Assembly: GCA_003254905.1 (NCBI GenBank) | Contig: QANU01013978.1 | Location: 218,815-282,814 of the forward strand | DNA length: 64,000 bases | Reading direction: 5' to 3' | DNA from: Nissolia schottii | Lineage: Eukaryota; Streptophyta; Magnoliopsida; Fabales; Fabaceae | Part shown: positions 36,050-48,034 of the stretch, in pieces | Layout: the number at the start of each line of letters is the position of its first letter | How positions within the stretch are numbered: the first letter of the stretch is position 1 | Notes under the pieces: model-generated | What the model saw: only the letters and a program-made list of their open reading frames with translations | Told to the model about the DNA's origin: nothing | Database searches by the model: none | Translations under genes and position numbers: made by a program

Positions 36050-37070
36050 ATTTTAAGACGACTTCGTTCACAAAGGTGTGGGGTTTATGGTGCGTTTTAT
36101 TATGGTGGAACTCACACATTTGTAAGTAAGGTTGTCCCAAAATAATCAATTCAAGTTATCATACTATCATTTTTATTATAATAAATCAATACTTTTTATT
36201 ATCTAGTCACTTTTGACAGCAACTTTTGTCATTGTATTTGTTAGTGTCTAGTGTAATTTTATAGGATTACGATCTCTTCTTTTCAAAATGAAAAGGGGAG
36301 GGTTATGAGGGTTATGTTCATCAAAATGAATGGTGAGATGAGTGAATATAATACTCTTCCTTTTATTTTGAAAATGAGAGGATCTTGATCCTATTTTATT
36401 TAGATTGCAATGTTTGTTGTAATTATATTTTCCAGAAGTTTAAACACTAAACTCTTCCATACATTTTTAGGTTTTTTACTTTTATTTTTTATTTATATGT
36501 TGACTTCAAATCCTGTTTCATCTTATGAAATGTTTTTAATTAATGGCAGCTTTCTTTTTGTGTGTTTAGTATGATTAAAGAGTAATGTTATGGTGATAAT
36601 CATTTGAGACAATATTAAGAAAATCACAATCACAAAGGTGTGACATTGACCGTGAACCCCACCATGTGGATCTCATGCCGTTGTGAACATGGTTGTCCCA
36701 AATCGTTTTCAGCCTATCATTTCACACTATTATAAGTATGTAAGCAAATTTCTAATAACTAATTGACAATTTTAAGAACAAGAAGAATGTTGATGATAAT
36801 AGATTAGTTTCTTTGAAGTGCATAACTAGTTTTAGTAAAGAAAAAAAAGGTGCCCCAAGTTTTAGAGTTGTAGTAACATAATTGTTAATATCTATTTTAG
36901 TAAACTCAACTTACTTGATTGAGCCATATGTGAATTGTACGATTGATTTAGTTTGTGGCAAAATAGATTACTTGTTCATGGAATTTATATTTGTTAGTGT
37001 CTAGTGAAATTTTTCAGGTTACAATGTTTGTTAATAATGTGTTTCAAATGTTTAAACATTGAACTGTGTG
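36050..37070 (+). repeat. Old direct duplication, two units about 0.55 kb apart
   Basis: Unit A (from about 36060) and unit B (from about 36615) share cacaaaggtgtg, then gtggaactca/gtggatctca, ggttgtcccaaa and a ctatcat word. Further on both contain tttgttagtgtctagtg (36238 and 36990) and a later caatgtttgtt word. Order is preserved and identity is modest. No gene was recognised inside. Confidence 0.5.
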
Positions 37071-37394
37071 CTACAGTACACATATTTTTACGTCCCAGTG
37101 GTAATGCATCTTCTCTCATTAATGGATGTGATCTTTCTTAGTAGTTTATCATATTTCGTATTCTTGGGATAGTCATAGGGATTATACTCTTTTTACTTTC
37201 TTGAGTCTTATCCCATTGAGTTTTTTTGTTATTTGCTGAGTATCATTGAGTTAGTGGCATTATCTTTCTTCTTGTTCCGACCTTTGGTCTTGGATTTTTC
37301 TTCCTTTGTGGAGTAGAGCTTACAATCTATAAAAAAAAAAAGTTAGAGACTTTTTCAGGGAAACGTCAACTAAACAAATGAACAATTCATTCTT

Positions 37395-37460
37395 AAACAC
37401 CTTCTACAAGATTCATAGGAATTTATTAAACATCTTCTACAAGATTCATAGGAATTTAAT
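37395..37460. repeat. 33-bp tandem duplication
   Basis: aaaca-cttctacaagattcataggaattta is repeated at 37395 and 37428, with one T/C difference in the first bases. It is recent compared with the neighbouring repeats. Confidence 0.85.
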
Positions 37461-37879
37461 TTGTGAATTAAACATGTTTAAATGTCATTCTTGGGGAAGT
37501 CATTTCTGAGAATGTCAATCCCAAAATGCTGGTAGATTTCGCGAACCACACAGGGCCTTAAGCTTTCCCTTTTTGTTATTAGTTCAATTTTTAACCCTTG
37601 TGGGCTTGGCTCCTACATGGGCTTTTAAACTTTATTCCTTTTTTTGTGTTTTATTATTACTTTTTTACTTTGAATAAGTTGCAAACAAATTTTATTTTTT
37701 ATTTTAGTTTAACAAAAATATTTTTCATAAATAAAATATACCAACACACAAATATTTTTTAGAGAGAATTACATGGTTTTGAGTTTATCAATACACTAGA
37801 GGATACATAAGAGTGCAAGTAAAATCAAACATAATTTTTCTTAAATTTATTTTCTTTTTATTTTATTTCATGTAAATAT

Positions 37880-38175
37880 TTATTTTATTTTAAAGGGAAA
37901 GAATAAGAATTATTGAGTTATTATGTTTGCATAACAAACTTTAGGGTAATCATCGCGAGACGAATGCCACAGGAGTGCATTGGGATTCAGTTTTCACCTT
38001 GCCTTGTGCATAATCACACTCCCAAGCCCAATCTTTTCAAAAAACCAGTTTTTGACAAATTAAAAGGTTTATTTCGAATTTTTTTCCTAAATAAAAATTG
38101 GTGGCGAGTCCATTGAAATTACTATATTTTTGTTTCCCAATCGTCGCGGCTCCCTTTGGGGACGTTGACCGTCGC
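37880..38175 (+). mobile_element. Gypsy-type LTR or leader scrap
   Basis: The wording 'tggtggcgagtcc' followed by 'tcgtcgcggctcccttt' and ggggacgttgaccgtcgca resembles a motif I recall near LTR/primer-site junctions of plant gypsy elements. It stops where LINE sequence begins, so one element was joined to or inserted in the other. It is a fragment only. Confidence 0.35.
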
Positions 38176-38177
38176 AA

Positions 38178-39018
38178 TGGGGTAGATCAAAATCTGCATC
38201 TCTTACATGGATTAAGGAGGCTATACTAAGCAAAATGGAGGGATGGAAAGACAATCCTCTCAACCATGTTGGGAAGAGGTTCTCCTCAAGGCAGTTATAC
38301 AAGCAATACCTACCTATGCCATGTCTATTTTCAAATTCCCTAATTCTGTCTGTGACAATATTTAATAAAAAATTGAAAGATTTTGGTGGGAAAAAGGTGG
38401 GAAAGATCGAGACATTCACTAGAAAAATTGGCACACCCATGATTTTCAAAACCTAAACAACATGAACCTTGCCCTGCTGAATAAGCATGCATGGCGAATC
38501 CTACACAACCCAGAGGCTTTGTGGGTAAAAAATCTGAAATCAATCTACTTCCTCAACAAAAATTTCCTTGAAGTTAAGAAGAAAAATGGTAACTCTTGGT
38601 CCTGGATTAGCATTTTGCAAGGCAGGGATTTCCTAAAGGAACATAGTTAATGGATCGTGGGTGATGGAAAATCTATTAGAATTAGAGAAGACAATTGGCC
38701 ACTCATACATTGGAAGCATATTTGAAGCACAGGATGCAATCAAAATCATTCAATTCCCCATCAGTTGTTCAAGTAGCAGTGACATGCTAATTTGGCCACA
38801 TACAAAAGATGGAAAGTACTCGGTCAAAACTGGGTATCACACCTCCCACAACAATGATCAACAAGCACCAAGCATGCCATCAACATCAACTCCTAACAAC
38901 TCATCAATATGGATCAAGCTCTGGAACCTCAAAATTCCACAAAAGGTAAAATTGTTTTTATGGAATTTATGTCATAATATTATTCTTGTTAGAGATAACA
39001 TTTTTCAGGAAATGCGTA
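38178..39018 (+). mobile_element. L1-type LINE, part 1 (end of reverse transcriptase and zf-RVT region)
   Basis: Reads WGRSKSASLTWIKEAILSKM, then EGWKDN, LNHVGKE, AIPTYAMSIFKFP, LALLNKHAWRIL, then KNGNSWSWISILQGRD and WIVGDGKSIRIREDNWP, and finally WIKLWNLKIPQKVKLFLW. This is the known order from the 3' end of plant L1 reverse transcriptase into the zf-RVT region. The frame shifts at about 38270 and again before 38461, and a TAA lies at about 38648, so it is a pseudogene. The 5' part is missing. Confidence 0.85.
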
Positions 39019-40312
39019 AGTGTCACGACCCAACAGGAGTGATGACCGGCTCGCAGGGGACTACGACCCCTAGCAAGTCTCGCATACCCAAAATTTTCAT
39101 AAAAATGAACATAGTTTTTCTTGTATGTAGGCTTATCTCAACAAAGAAAATAAACAATTGATATCAATTCACAATTTAATAAATCCATTCACCAAACTAG
39201 GAGTTTCTCAAACAAAAGAAAACATAGTAGTTTGCAAGTTCAAAATAATTATTAAGTTACATATTTAAATTCCAATCAACATAAAATTACAAGACCATGG
39301 AAGCAAGAATCGGTCAGATCTTGCCTGTGGGTTTACTAGAGCGTTCTAAGACCAAAAAATACAATAGATTAGAAATGAGAAAGCCCAGTACAAGTTGGAC
39401 TCACCACAAGAAGAAAATCCTCTGCAATCTAAGAGGCAGGAGAAATGGAACTCGGACTCACACCTGTATCTGAAAGGGGGAAACAACGAAGGGTGAGTTT
39501 GGAAACTTAGTGGTAGGTAGATGTAATTATAGTACACAAGGGACAAGTGAGAAAGGTTATGATCTTTACAATATATGCATCAAATAGAAAATATTCTTTT
39601 TAGTTCAACATAAACTTTCCATAAACCACATATTCAAGGAATTCTATCATGTCAATATATAATACAATATCAACAATGTGTTAGAGTCATTGTTCTAACA
39701 TACACTTAACAAACTGAAGACATTAATTTCAATGTTTCGGGCTAGTATGATCTGTCCTTTACTAGCGAGGGTATATAAACGGAACGTGGCCTCCGTATCG
39801 AGCTAGTATGATCTGTCCCTTACTAGCGAGAGCATAAGTCATGGTGCACCAAGTTCAACGTCTACTGCCGTTAACTATAGATCCTGACAGGACTTCATCC
39901 TAAAATATTTTCTAACACTAAAAATATTCCTTTCAGATATAATCCATTCATGAATCAAACCAATCTAATCCTTCTTTTCTCGACATCTTCATCACAAAGC
40001 ATTGGTTTCCAAAATGACCATAACATTATCAATGCAAGACAATATGCGGTAAATGATTTTTCATGCAATGATTACCAATAGGTCTTATCCCACACGTTAG
40101 TTCATAAAAGATTTCCCTTTCAAAAAAACATATAGTTCACATTTCTTCCCAAATGGCCAAAGGCCTCAACAAAACCATTTCTTCAATTTCTCAAAATAAC
40201 CAAATCAATTCTCACAACACTTTCAAAAATACATTTTTAATTCACATATATACACATATATATTAATACAGGAAAATAAATTACAATTATAACTAACTAC
40301 TCATAACACAAG
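39019..40312 (+). mobile_element. LTR-like block inserted in the LINE
   Basis: Opens TGTCACGACCCAACAGGAG, a start I associate with plant gypsy LTRs. It interrupts LINE sequence, which resumes at about 40313. Inside, gctagtatgatctgtcc is repeated at 39741 and 39802 with a tactagcgag word after each. The word 'gggtgagtttggaaacttagtgg' type at about 39491 has counterparts in the other two LTR-like blocks. No coding region is present, so it is probably a solo or partial LTR. Right boundary approximate. Confidence 0.5.
39741..39832. repeat. Two-copy 61-bp-spaced repeat in LTR-like block
   Basis: gctagtatgatctgtcc followed by tactagcgag occurs at 39741 and 39802, differing at a few bases. Confidence 0.8.
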
Positions 40313-40940
40313 CCTCAAGGAGGCAAAGAAATTGATCTACGGATTGACTGAAACTTTCGTATCAGCTGCTATTGTCTAGGCCAGCAGGGAAGCCATTCAA
40401 TTAGCCCACCATGTTGCTCAACTCTGCCTTAATGGATCCCTCCCACCAGATTGGCCCACCCGCCACCCTCAATTGTTGGCATCTCTACTCTCACAAGACA
40501 TGAATGCCAATGATCTCTCCTCACGATTAGGAATTTAAGTCAACACCAGCTCAATGGCTTTGTGTACTTTTGCCTCTCGAATCTCCCTGTCAGCAATTGG
40601 TTTTTCTCTTGTACATATTCTCTGGTGCCTAGGTTGCCTTTTGTTAGGACATGTAGGACTGGTTTGTTTGAGTTTGTTTCTTTGTTTATGGTTTTTTCTT
40701 ATTTTTTTCTTTTGAGCTTGCATGCCCTCTTTTCCCAGCTTTTTCAAACACTCTTTTCCTTCTAGGTTTTACCTAAGGGGGTTGTTTTAGAGGTTTTTAA
40801 CAAGGCTTTGGCCGGGGCTAGAGCCTATTTTAGTTCTTGGATTATTAAGAACGTCTGAGGTTTTTTGCCTCCTCTTTTTGGTCGTTAGCAATCCTATTTT
40901 TCTCAACCTATTTACCTTCGAAAAAGAAAAAAAGAAAAAG
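40313..40940 (+). mobile_element. L1-type LINE, part 2 (RNase H tail and 3' end)
   Basis: From about 40385 the frame reads ASREAIQLAHHVAQLCLNGS, then LPPDWP and SRLGI before a TAA. This is the C-terminal helix and tail of the plant L1 RNase H-like domain (usual form R-N-AAHHLAQLALSGSLPP). A T-rich untranslated stretch and an A-rich run at about 40920-40940 follow, as at a LINE 3' end. With part 1 it brackets the LTR-like block. The segment between zf-RVT and RNase H is not recognisable on either side. Confidence 0.65.
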
Positions 40941-42397
40941 ACTTAACTATATTTTAAAAGATTAATCAAAGCCAATCTTCTACTTAAGAAAATCGAAATG
41001 GTTAGAGAGTGGAAAAAATGGTTGGATGGTACAACATTTCAGAAGTATAAAAACTCAAAAGACATATCACTAGGGTCGACTCTAATTAAGAAAATAATAA
41101 CATATGTAAAAGAAAGCAGTAAATGAATCTTGCCGAAAAATCACTTGAAGCTCAAGGAAGGAATTTATACGGTTGCACATGAGTTTTGTAAACTCCTTTT
41201 GCTTTTTCTAGTTTTACTTTTCGTATAATAAATATCATTAATATATACCGCTATCCTACTCTTTTCTTTATTAATTGGTATGCATACAAAACTTGTACTC
41301 TAAGCACTCATGTCATGTGTCAGGTGGGAAAGTGCGTAGTAACGTGTCTTATGTCGACAAAACAAAACCCAATCTATCTGTAATTATTTTAGTATAAAAC
41401 ACTGCAGCAACATATACTCATATACTATCCGAAGAAATTTTATTGAGTGGTGAATTTTATTAAAATTTTATTTAATAATAAATACATACGTTAGTAGGGG
41501 GTTTATGCTAAAATTAATCTGGTCCACCATTTAATATTAATTCTCGTCCAACCAGGTGTCTTTTCGGTACCTTTAAGCACCTTTTTTTTTTGGGGTTACT
41601 TGTTGATTTCTTTCCCTATTGATAGGCTAAAGTCATCACCATTTAATAATTCATTGAAGATGTTCAATTTCAAAAAAAAGGTATTAACGAAAAATCAACT
41701 TACTTAAATATTGAGATGATGGATGTACACTGCAGACAGCAGTGAGGCTTTATAGAAGGAATAGTGATCTTGACAGTGTTTCTGATATCTACTGAAGTTG
41801 ATGAATGGTCCTGCAGAGACATTTCTTTTCTTAGATGTTTTTCTTTTTCTCATCCTTTTAAGCATAAAAGAAGTGGTCACAAATTTTGTGATAATCACGA
41901 GTATGAAAGAAACCTTAACTTTTTCACCGATAATGACAAGTTTAGAAAAGTAAATGTTCAAAGCAACGAGCTCTTTGGCATGGCTTATGGAAGCTACCTT
42001 AAGCCACATGACCAATTTAAAGTTACCTTAAATTTTAGTTTCTTTAACTTGCGTTTTATTATTATAAACCTGCTTTTTCATGAGACTATATATATAAAGC
42101 CATAAAAGCTAAGTGGGTGATGATATTTTTAATATTTGTATCTTATTGTTTTTATTTATATATACTGGTGGAATATTCCATTATTTCAACAAGCATACTC
42201 ATGAAACCATAGACCATTTCGGGGAAACAAAACTTTGTGGTAGCTTTTGTTTATATTGTGATAAATATTTGAAATGTGATAGAGATCCCTTACTATTATA
42301 AAAAGAAATTAAGCCATATATTAGTTGAACCACAAAAGTTTGTCTTTAGTTTTCATTTTCACTCTAATAAACAGAATACCTCAAAACCAACCGAGCC
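40941..42397. other. AT-rich intergenic DNA, no gene recognised
   Basis: The overlapping open frames at 41704-42105 on both strands have no recognised domains and normal intergenic composition. Confidence 0.45.
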
Positions 42398-42579
42398 TTT
42401 TTTTTTTAGGTTGTCTGCCCGGTATCCAAGCGTTAGCCTTGACTAACCCGGGTCAACCCGGGTCGCGCACCTGGCTATGGCGGGTGAGTCTCCCAGCGAG
42501 GATAACTGCGTACACAAGGTCTCGAACTCGGGACCTTGCTTAAGCGATACTAAGCCGCTTATTACTTGGACCAACCGAC
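42398..42579 (-). mobile_element. SINE copy 2
   Basis: Reverse-oriented copy of the SINE at 27067. It shows the poly-T (A-tail), aggttgtctgcccggtatcc, the central acctggctatggcgggtgag, the inverted B box ggtctcgaac and the inverted head ccgcttattacttggacc. Target duplications are not clear. Confidence 0.8.
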
Positions 42580-42945
42580 CCTTTGATCTAATGATAAGGA
42601 ATTAATTAACTGTGCACCACTTGAGGGCGAATCACAGTTTAAATTTTAACTAAAAAAATATGTCACATTTAAGTGTTTGATAAATTTATGATAATACTCA
42701 AACAAAACTACTCCAAGGAGAGGATACTTATAAAATAATTTGTAGAATAAAACCAACCGCCGCTCTATCTAATAAATCATTTCATTTCGAAATTTTATAT
42801 ATCTTCGTTATGCGTAAATTTTTTTTATCTTGAATAAAAAAATATATACATAGGACCTAAACAAGGGCATATGAGAAAATTTGATTAACAGTAAATTTTT
42901 ACATAATAGCATCATTAAAATTTTAATATAAAAGGATCTATTCTT

Positions 42946-43131
42946 TCTTTTTTTTAGGTTGTCTGTTCGGTATCCAAGGTTTAGCTTTGACTAATCCGGG
43001 TCGACCCGGGTTGCGCGCCTGGTTATAACCGGTGAGTTTCCCAGCAGGGATAACTGCGTACATAAGGTCTCGAACTCAGATCTTGCTTAAGCGATACCAA
43101 GTCGCTTATCACTTAGACCAACTCCCGTTAG
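42946..43131 (-). mobile_element. SINE copy 3, with 17-bp target duplication
   Basis: Reverse-oriented copy, more diverged (for example ttataaccgg where others have ctatggcggg). It is flanked by a perfect 17-bp direct repeat, taaaaggatctattctt, at 42929-42945 and 43132-43148, which fixes both ends and shows target-primed insertion. Confidence 0.9.
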
Positions 43132-43148
43132 TAAAAGGATCTATTCTT

Positions 43149-44837
43149 AATCACCACTATCTACCCTAAAGAAAGAAAAGATAATAAAAGCACATAAAGT
43201 AAACAAATTAAGAAAGTATTTAGGTGCAATTATAGCTGAAGTTACAGGCAGAGGCAATTGTGCCTAACTGCCAATTGAAGTACCCCGTCATTGCTAATCT
43301 AACACTCAAATTAATAAATGGAAACATTTATTAGTTGCACCCACATATAGCTTATGAACTTAACTACCTAATACCTATACATTTAACACACGTGGGTTGT
43401 TTATATTGGTCATTTGAAAAATCTCCAAAAACTCAAGACGGTCTTCAAAATTAGTTCAGGCACATGATTAAATTTAGACTAGATCACCATATGGCACCAA
43501 ACATGCAACGACTATATCTATAATTATAAAAAATGAAATGACAACTCCTTCCCAAATTCCAAAACGAAATTCCAAACCAAAACCAGTAAGTATTACACCT
43601 TCTTGCATGCTATTTTTCTTAGATAGGAGTAGGACCTTCTTAGATAAGGAAAAAATAGTTAGGTTTCTCAAATTACGATTTAAATCTAAATCTTACCTTT
43701 AAGAAGTACAAAAATAGAAAACTTGAACTAATCTACTTTGATTTGATTCTTTTTCCTTTAATAAAATGCGATCAATTGGTAAGAGTAACTAGAACAATAT
43801 TCTTTTGGGGGATTCTTTTTTTTTTTTTTGGGTCATTTTATACTTTAAAGCCAGAGTCAATTTGAACTTGAAGAAGCGTCTATACTCTTAAATTTAATTT
43901 AATAGGATCCACAAACAATCTAATTCGTTGATCCAAATGTGTGTGTCCATGTTGCCTAATATTCTTTGCAGGTGTTTGATGACTAATTAAGAGTGACTCA
44001 GTTGCAACTTACAAGGACAATATTATCCTTGACTGGTTTCAACGAGTTTTTCCATCTTAACCCCACAATCCGAAACTAATTCAATTCTAGCAGTTTGATG
44101 ATTACGGCTGCTAACCGAAAAAATTGAAACACTAATTATTATTATTATCCTTTAACAAAGTAATTTTTTAAAAAAAGTTGAGAATATGTTTCAAGTATGA
44201 GGCATCAAGTGAAGTCTCAACCGACAACTATCATCCTTTTTCTCTTTAAAGAAATTTTTACATTCTCCTCTAATATATTTAACACCTGTTATAACAACAT
44301 AACTGTTAATTCTTTTCTCATCATTATAATTTTTTAAAACACCATAAATTGAAACTAATGGATAGCATGACCACGCTCCAAAATTTAAAAAAAAAAGTTA
44401 TTAAAATAAATAATTCTTAACATAATATCAGAACTTATCATAAAATTCTTCTGAATGATCTGATCTAAATTGCGTAGCCTCGTGGAGACTAGTTTGTTTC
44501 TTGTTGTTTCTTTCTTGGGGCTTTAGCCCCTTTGTCCACCAAAAAAGAACTTATCATAAAATCGTTAATAAACTCACCTACAAATATTCAGTCGTGCGAA
44601 CTTTATGGTCCAAGATGTTTAATATTAAATATGAAAAGAATGTCAAGAGTCTCGTATTAGTAAAAAAATATATATATATATAACGGTAGATAAGCTTTAT
44701 AAACTCACATTGTGTCTACGTCTTCACTCTCCTCTTCTTATAACCGTTGCTTAACGCTACCTTGTCCCATATCCCCTGCGTTTCCCTCTTCAAATCTCTC
44801 TCTCTCTCTCCCTCTCTGTGTTTCTTCTACCCTACGA
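43149..44837. other. Intergenic DNA and ARM-gene promoter region
   Basis: AT-rich, no coding sequence recognised. A (TA)n run at about 44669-44681 lies some 160 bases before the ARM-repeat ATG and could act as a TATA region. A CT-rich leader precedes the ATG. Confidence 0.45.
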
Positions 44838-47800
44838 ATGGAGGGAGCTAGTCCTTGCGAGGGGCAGGGGCAGGGGCAGGGGCACGATGAGGAGTCAACC
44901 GCGCCTGCGGGGGTACGGCGGGCCTTACAGCTGCTGGAGGAAGATGACCCCAGCCTAAAGCTCCAGGCCGCCCGGGAGATCCGCCGCCTCGCCAAGTCAT
45001 CCCACCGCTCCCGCCGCCAGCTCCGCCAGGCAGTCCGCCCGCTCGTCTCGATGCTCCGACTCGACTCGCCCGAGTCCCACCACGAACCCGCCCTCCTCGC
45101 CTTGCTCAACCTCGCCGTCAAAGACGAGCAGTACGTTCCCCTTTTCAAATATTCGGTTGACAATTTTGATTAATTAAATTCTTTTTTTGATGTGTGTAGA
45201 GGCTAATCAAATCTTTTTATTATTATTACTATTATTATTATTATTATTATCAAAATCAAAGAGATTTAATTAATTATATTTGTAGGTGTGATTTTACAAA
45301 TTTGACCTTCGCGGGCTTCATATAATTACGACTACCTTCGTTTCGCCATACTTATATACAATTTTGATAAAAACCCACACAAGTAATTGTGCTAGTAAAT
45401 AGTAATCACGAATCAGTAATAATTTGTGTTTTTGCTTTTTTTTTTCCTTTTATTTTATGGAAAGACTGAATTTCATTAAATTAACTTGAAGCAATTTGTG
45501 TATTAAAAAAAAAATGAGTCTTATGGGTAAGGCGTATATATATATTTCTTTTGTACAACAAAAGCAAAAAAAATAAATATGGTACAATACTAATAAGAGA
45601 ACCGCATCAAAAACATACTAGTTAAGAGAATTGTTTCTTTTTGTTGGTAACATGTACGGGCCTAGGGCCCAAAGAAAATTCTTTGTTTCTCTTATCTTCA
45701 ATTTGGATCCAATCAGTTAGTGGGAAATTAAATACAAGTAAGTTTTGGATGCAGTGGTTGGATTTTTCTTCCTGCGGTCTAATCAAGATATTTGTTAGGA
45801 TTAGGAATGATGAACCCGAATAAGAATTATTGTTATTATCTTTTGTTGGTATTCCCAATTTCTACCGGAATAAGGAGAAAAACAACTTTCACGGCTTATA
45901 ATTAAGATGCAAGTGGGACACACTCTCGTGGTTGAACAGTTATTATGTACGGGAAAAGAGAGAATTCGAGCCGCTGATTTTAAGCATTTGTCTGTTAACA
46001 CTTGTCAGTTTTTCATGTTATTGAATTTGTTATCTTGTGAGTACTCTCTAATTTCTGTGATTTTGAATTTTTTATTACGTTGCGTCGCTTTACCTCTGTT
46101 TCTTATGGCTATGATGCTTGTGCCCTGTCTAACAAGAAAGAATTGGATGCTTTAACGGGAGACCTATAGAAAGCTAATCCTATTGATACGTTCACTCTCG
46201 TGTTGATAGCTCAACTGGTAAGAGAAATAAAGATCTCATGTTTGAATGAAAAAAAAAATAATAAATTTGTGGTTAGTTCTTGGGCCAGAGTTGACAAAGG
46301 CAATAGAAACAAAAATAATATGTTAGGTAACTCAGAAATTTTAAGTTATTTTATGTGTCTCTAGAAAATAAAGGAATACATGGAATATGTATACAATTTT
46401 ATAGTAACCAATTGTTATCTAGATGAGTTTAGATAGCTCTGCTATTTTACACCTTAAAAAAAAAAAAATAAACATTACAAAATAAAGAAATAAACATTGT
46501 TACTAAATATCTTTTTACATGTTTTGTGTACGTGTGAGTTTAATATTGTTATAAAATAAAAAAATAAGCATTTTCACCGAATATTTTTATATGTTTGTTC
46601 ACGCGTGTGTTTAAAATTACTCGTTATTTGTATTTTGATCATGTTTATTTTCTATTTTTTAATGTTATTTTTTTTATTTGGGGGACTGATAAGTAACTAT
46701 TATTTAGGCGTGGAAATAATACTTTTTAAATGACTTTGGAGATGGTTCATGTCCCTGCATTCAGTATAATGTGTTCAACCACCGGAATGACTTTTGTACA
46801 CATTTTTGGGTCACTAGTCACTAAGGTCATGTTTATGCAATTAGGCGAAAAATAAACATGGAATGGAAGTAAAAAAAAAAAAGGAATTGGAGCTAGATAG
46901 AATTGTTTTTGACTTTTAATAATTGATGCTTAGTGGTAGATGAAAAACCGCTTTCACATCACTTTCATGATGTTAAGAGTGGCCAAAACTCCACTAGAGA
47001 ATGTACTCTTAACTGTTACATGCACTAAATGCTAGCTTGTATTTTCTTGTGTATACATGTTACCATGGATCAGATCCCTTTTTTTTTTATTTTAAGATTT
47101 TATACAAGAAATAATGAGAATAAAAAATAATTTAATTCATTGCTTGACCTGGTCTTCTTATCATATTCACAGGAACAAAATTAACATCGTGGAAGCCGGT
47201 GCATTAGAGCCTATAGTCAGCTTCCTCAAGTCACAAAATCTAAATCTGAGAGAGCACGCAACCGCATCACTGCTCACTCTCTCCGCCTCCGCCACCAACA
47301 AACCAATCATCACCGCCCGCGGCGCCGTCCCTCTCCTGGCGGAGATTCTGAGAGACGGAACGCCTCAGGCCAGAGCCGACGCGCTGATGGCCCTCTCCAA
47401 CTTATCAACGCACCCGGAGAGCCTCCGCGCCATTCTGGAAACCGGCCCCGTCCCTTCGATAATCAGCCTCCTCAAGGCGTGCAAGAACAAGTCCTCGAAA
47501 ACGGCCGAGAAGTGCTCCGCCATGATAGAGTCCCTGGTGGCTTTCGACGAGGGAAGAACGAGGCTGACGTCGGAAGAAGGCGGGGTGCTGGCAATCGTTG
47601 AGGTCCTTGAGAATGGGACCCCGCAGAGCAAGGAGCACGCCGTTGGGGCGCTCTTGACAATGTGCCAAAGCGACAGGCGCAAGTATAGGGAGCCGATCCT
47701 CAGAGAAGGCGTGATTCCAGGGCTGCTTGAGCTCACCGTGCAGGGGACGCAGAGATCTCAGCCGAAGGCACATGCCTTGCTGCAGTTGCTGAGGGAATCG

Positions 47801-48034
47801 CCTTATCGGCGGAGGTCCGAGATCGAGGCGGACACGCTCGAGAACATAGTTTGCAGCATCATATCGCGGATCGACGAGGGAGAGCAAGCCGGCAAGGCCA
47901 AGAAGATGCTGGCGGAGATGGTCCAGGTCAGCATGGAGCGGAGTTTGAGGCACTTGCAGCAAAGGGCTGTTGTGTGCACCCCAAGCGATTTGGCCGTTAG
48001 TGCTACTTGTGTTTCTCAGGTCTCTTCAAAATGA
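44838..48034 (+). CDS. Armadillo-repeat protein (PUB4/45-like, no U-box), complete, two exons
   Basis: Exons 44838-45130 and 47173-48034, joined GT-AG with phase 2 (CA|G gives Gln), produce 384 residues. The first 40 residues are acidic and Gly/Gln-rich. The remainder is a stack of ~42-residue armadillo repeats, for example NIVEAGALEPIVSFL, ATASLLTLSA, GAVPLLAEILRDGTP, GPVPSIISLL, then GGVLAIVEVLENGTP and GVIPGLLELTVQGT. The C-terminus has a conserved MLAEMVQVSMERSLRHLQQ helix. This matches the small ARM-only family around Arabidopsis At3g01400, usually labelled 'U-box domain-containing' although no U-box exists, so E3 ligase activity is not supported. Likely a protein-interaction scaffold; partner unknown. 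Both exons are far GC-richer than the 2-kb intron. Confidence 0.93.
44861..44882 (+). other. Strong G-quadruplex motif just after the start codon
   Basis: Four runs of GGGG are separated by three CA dinucleotide loops, beginning 23 bases after the A of the ATG of the ARM gene. It encodes a Gly-Gln repeat. Four-tetrad runs with 2-base loops are among the most stable predicted RNA quadruplexes. Confidence 0.9.

Noticed and set aside
46206-46260. tRNA-like words (agctcaactggtaagag followed by catgtttgaatg and an A-run)
   Set aside because: The A-box and B-box words are too close together, with no room for an anticodon arm. At most it is a SINE scrap, not a tRNA gene.
47365-47962. Antisense open frames across the ARM-gene second exon (up to 185 codons)
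   Set aside because: Mirror frames of a GC-rich coding exon. They have no domains and arginine/leucine-rich composition typical of shadows.
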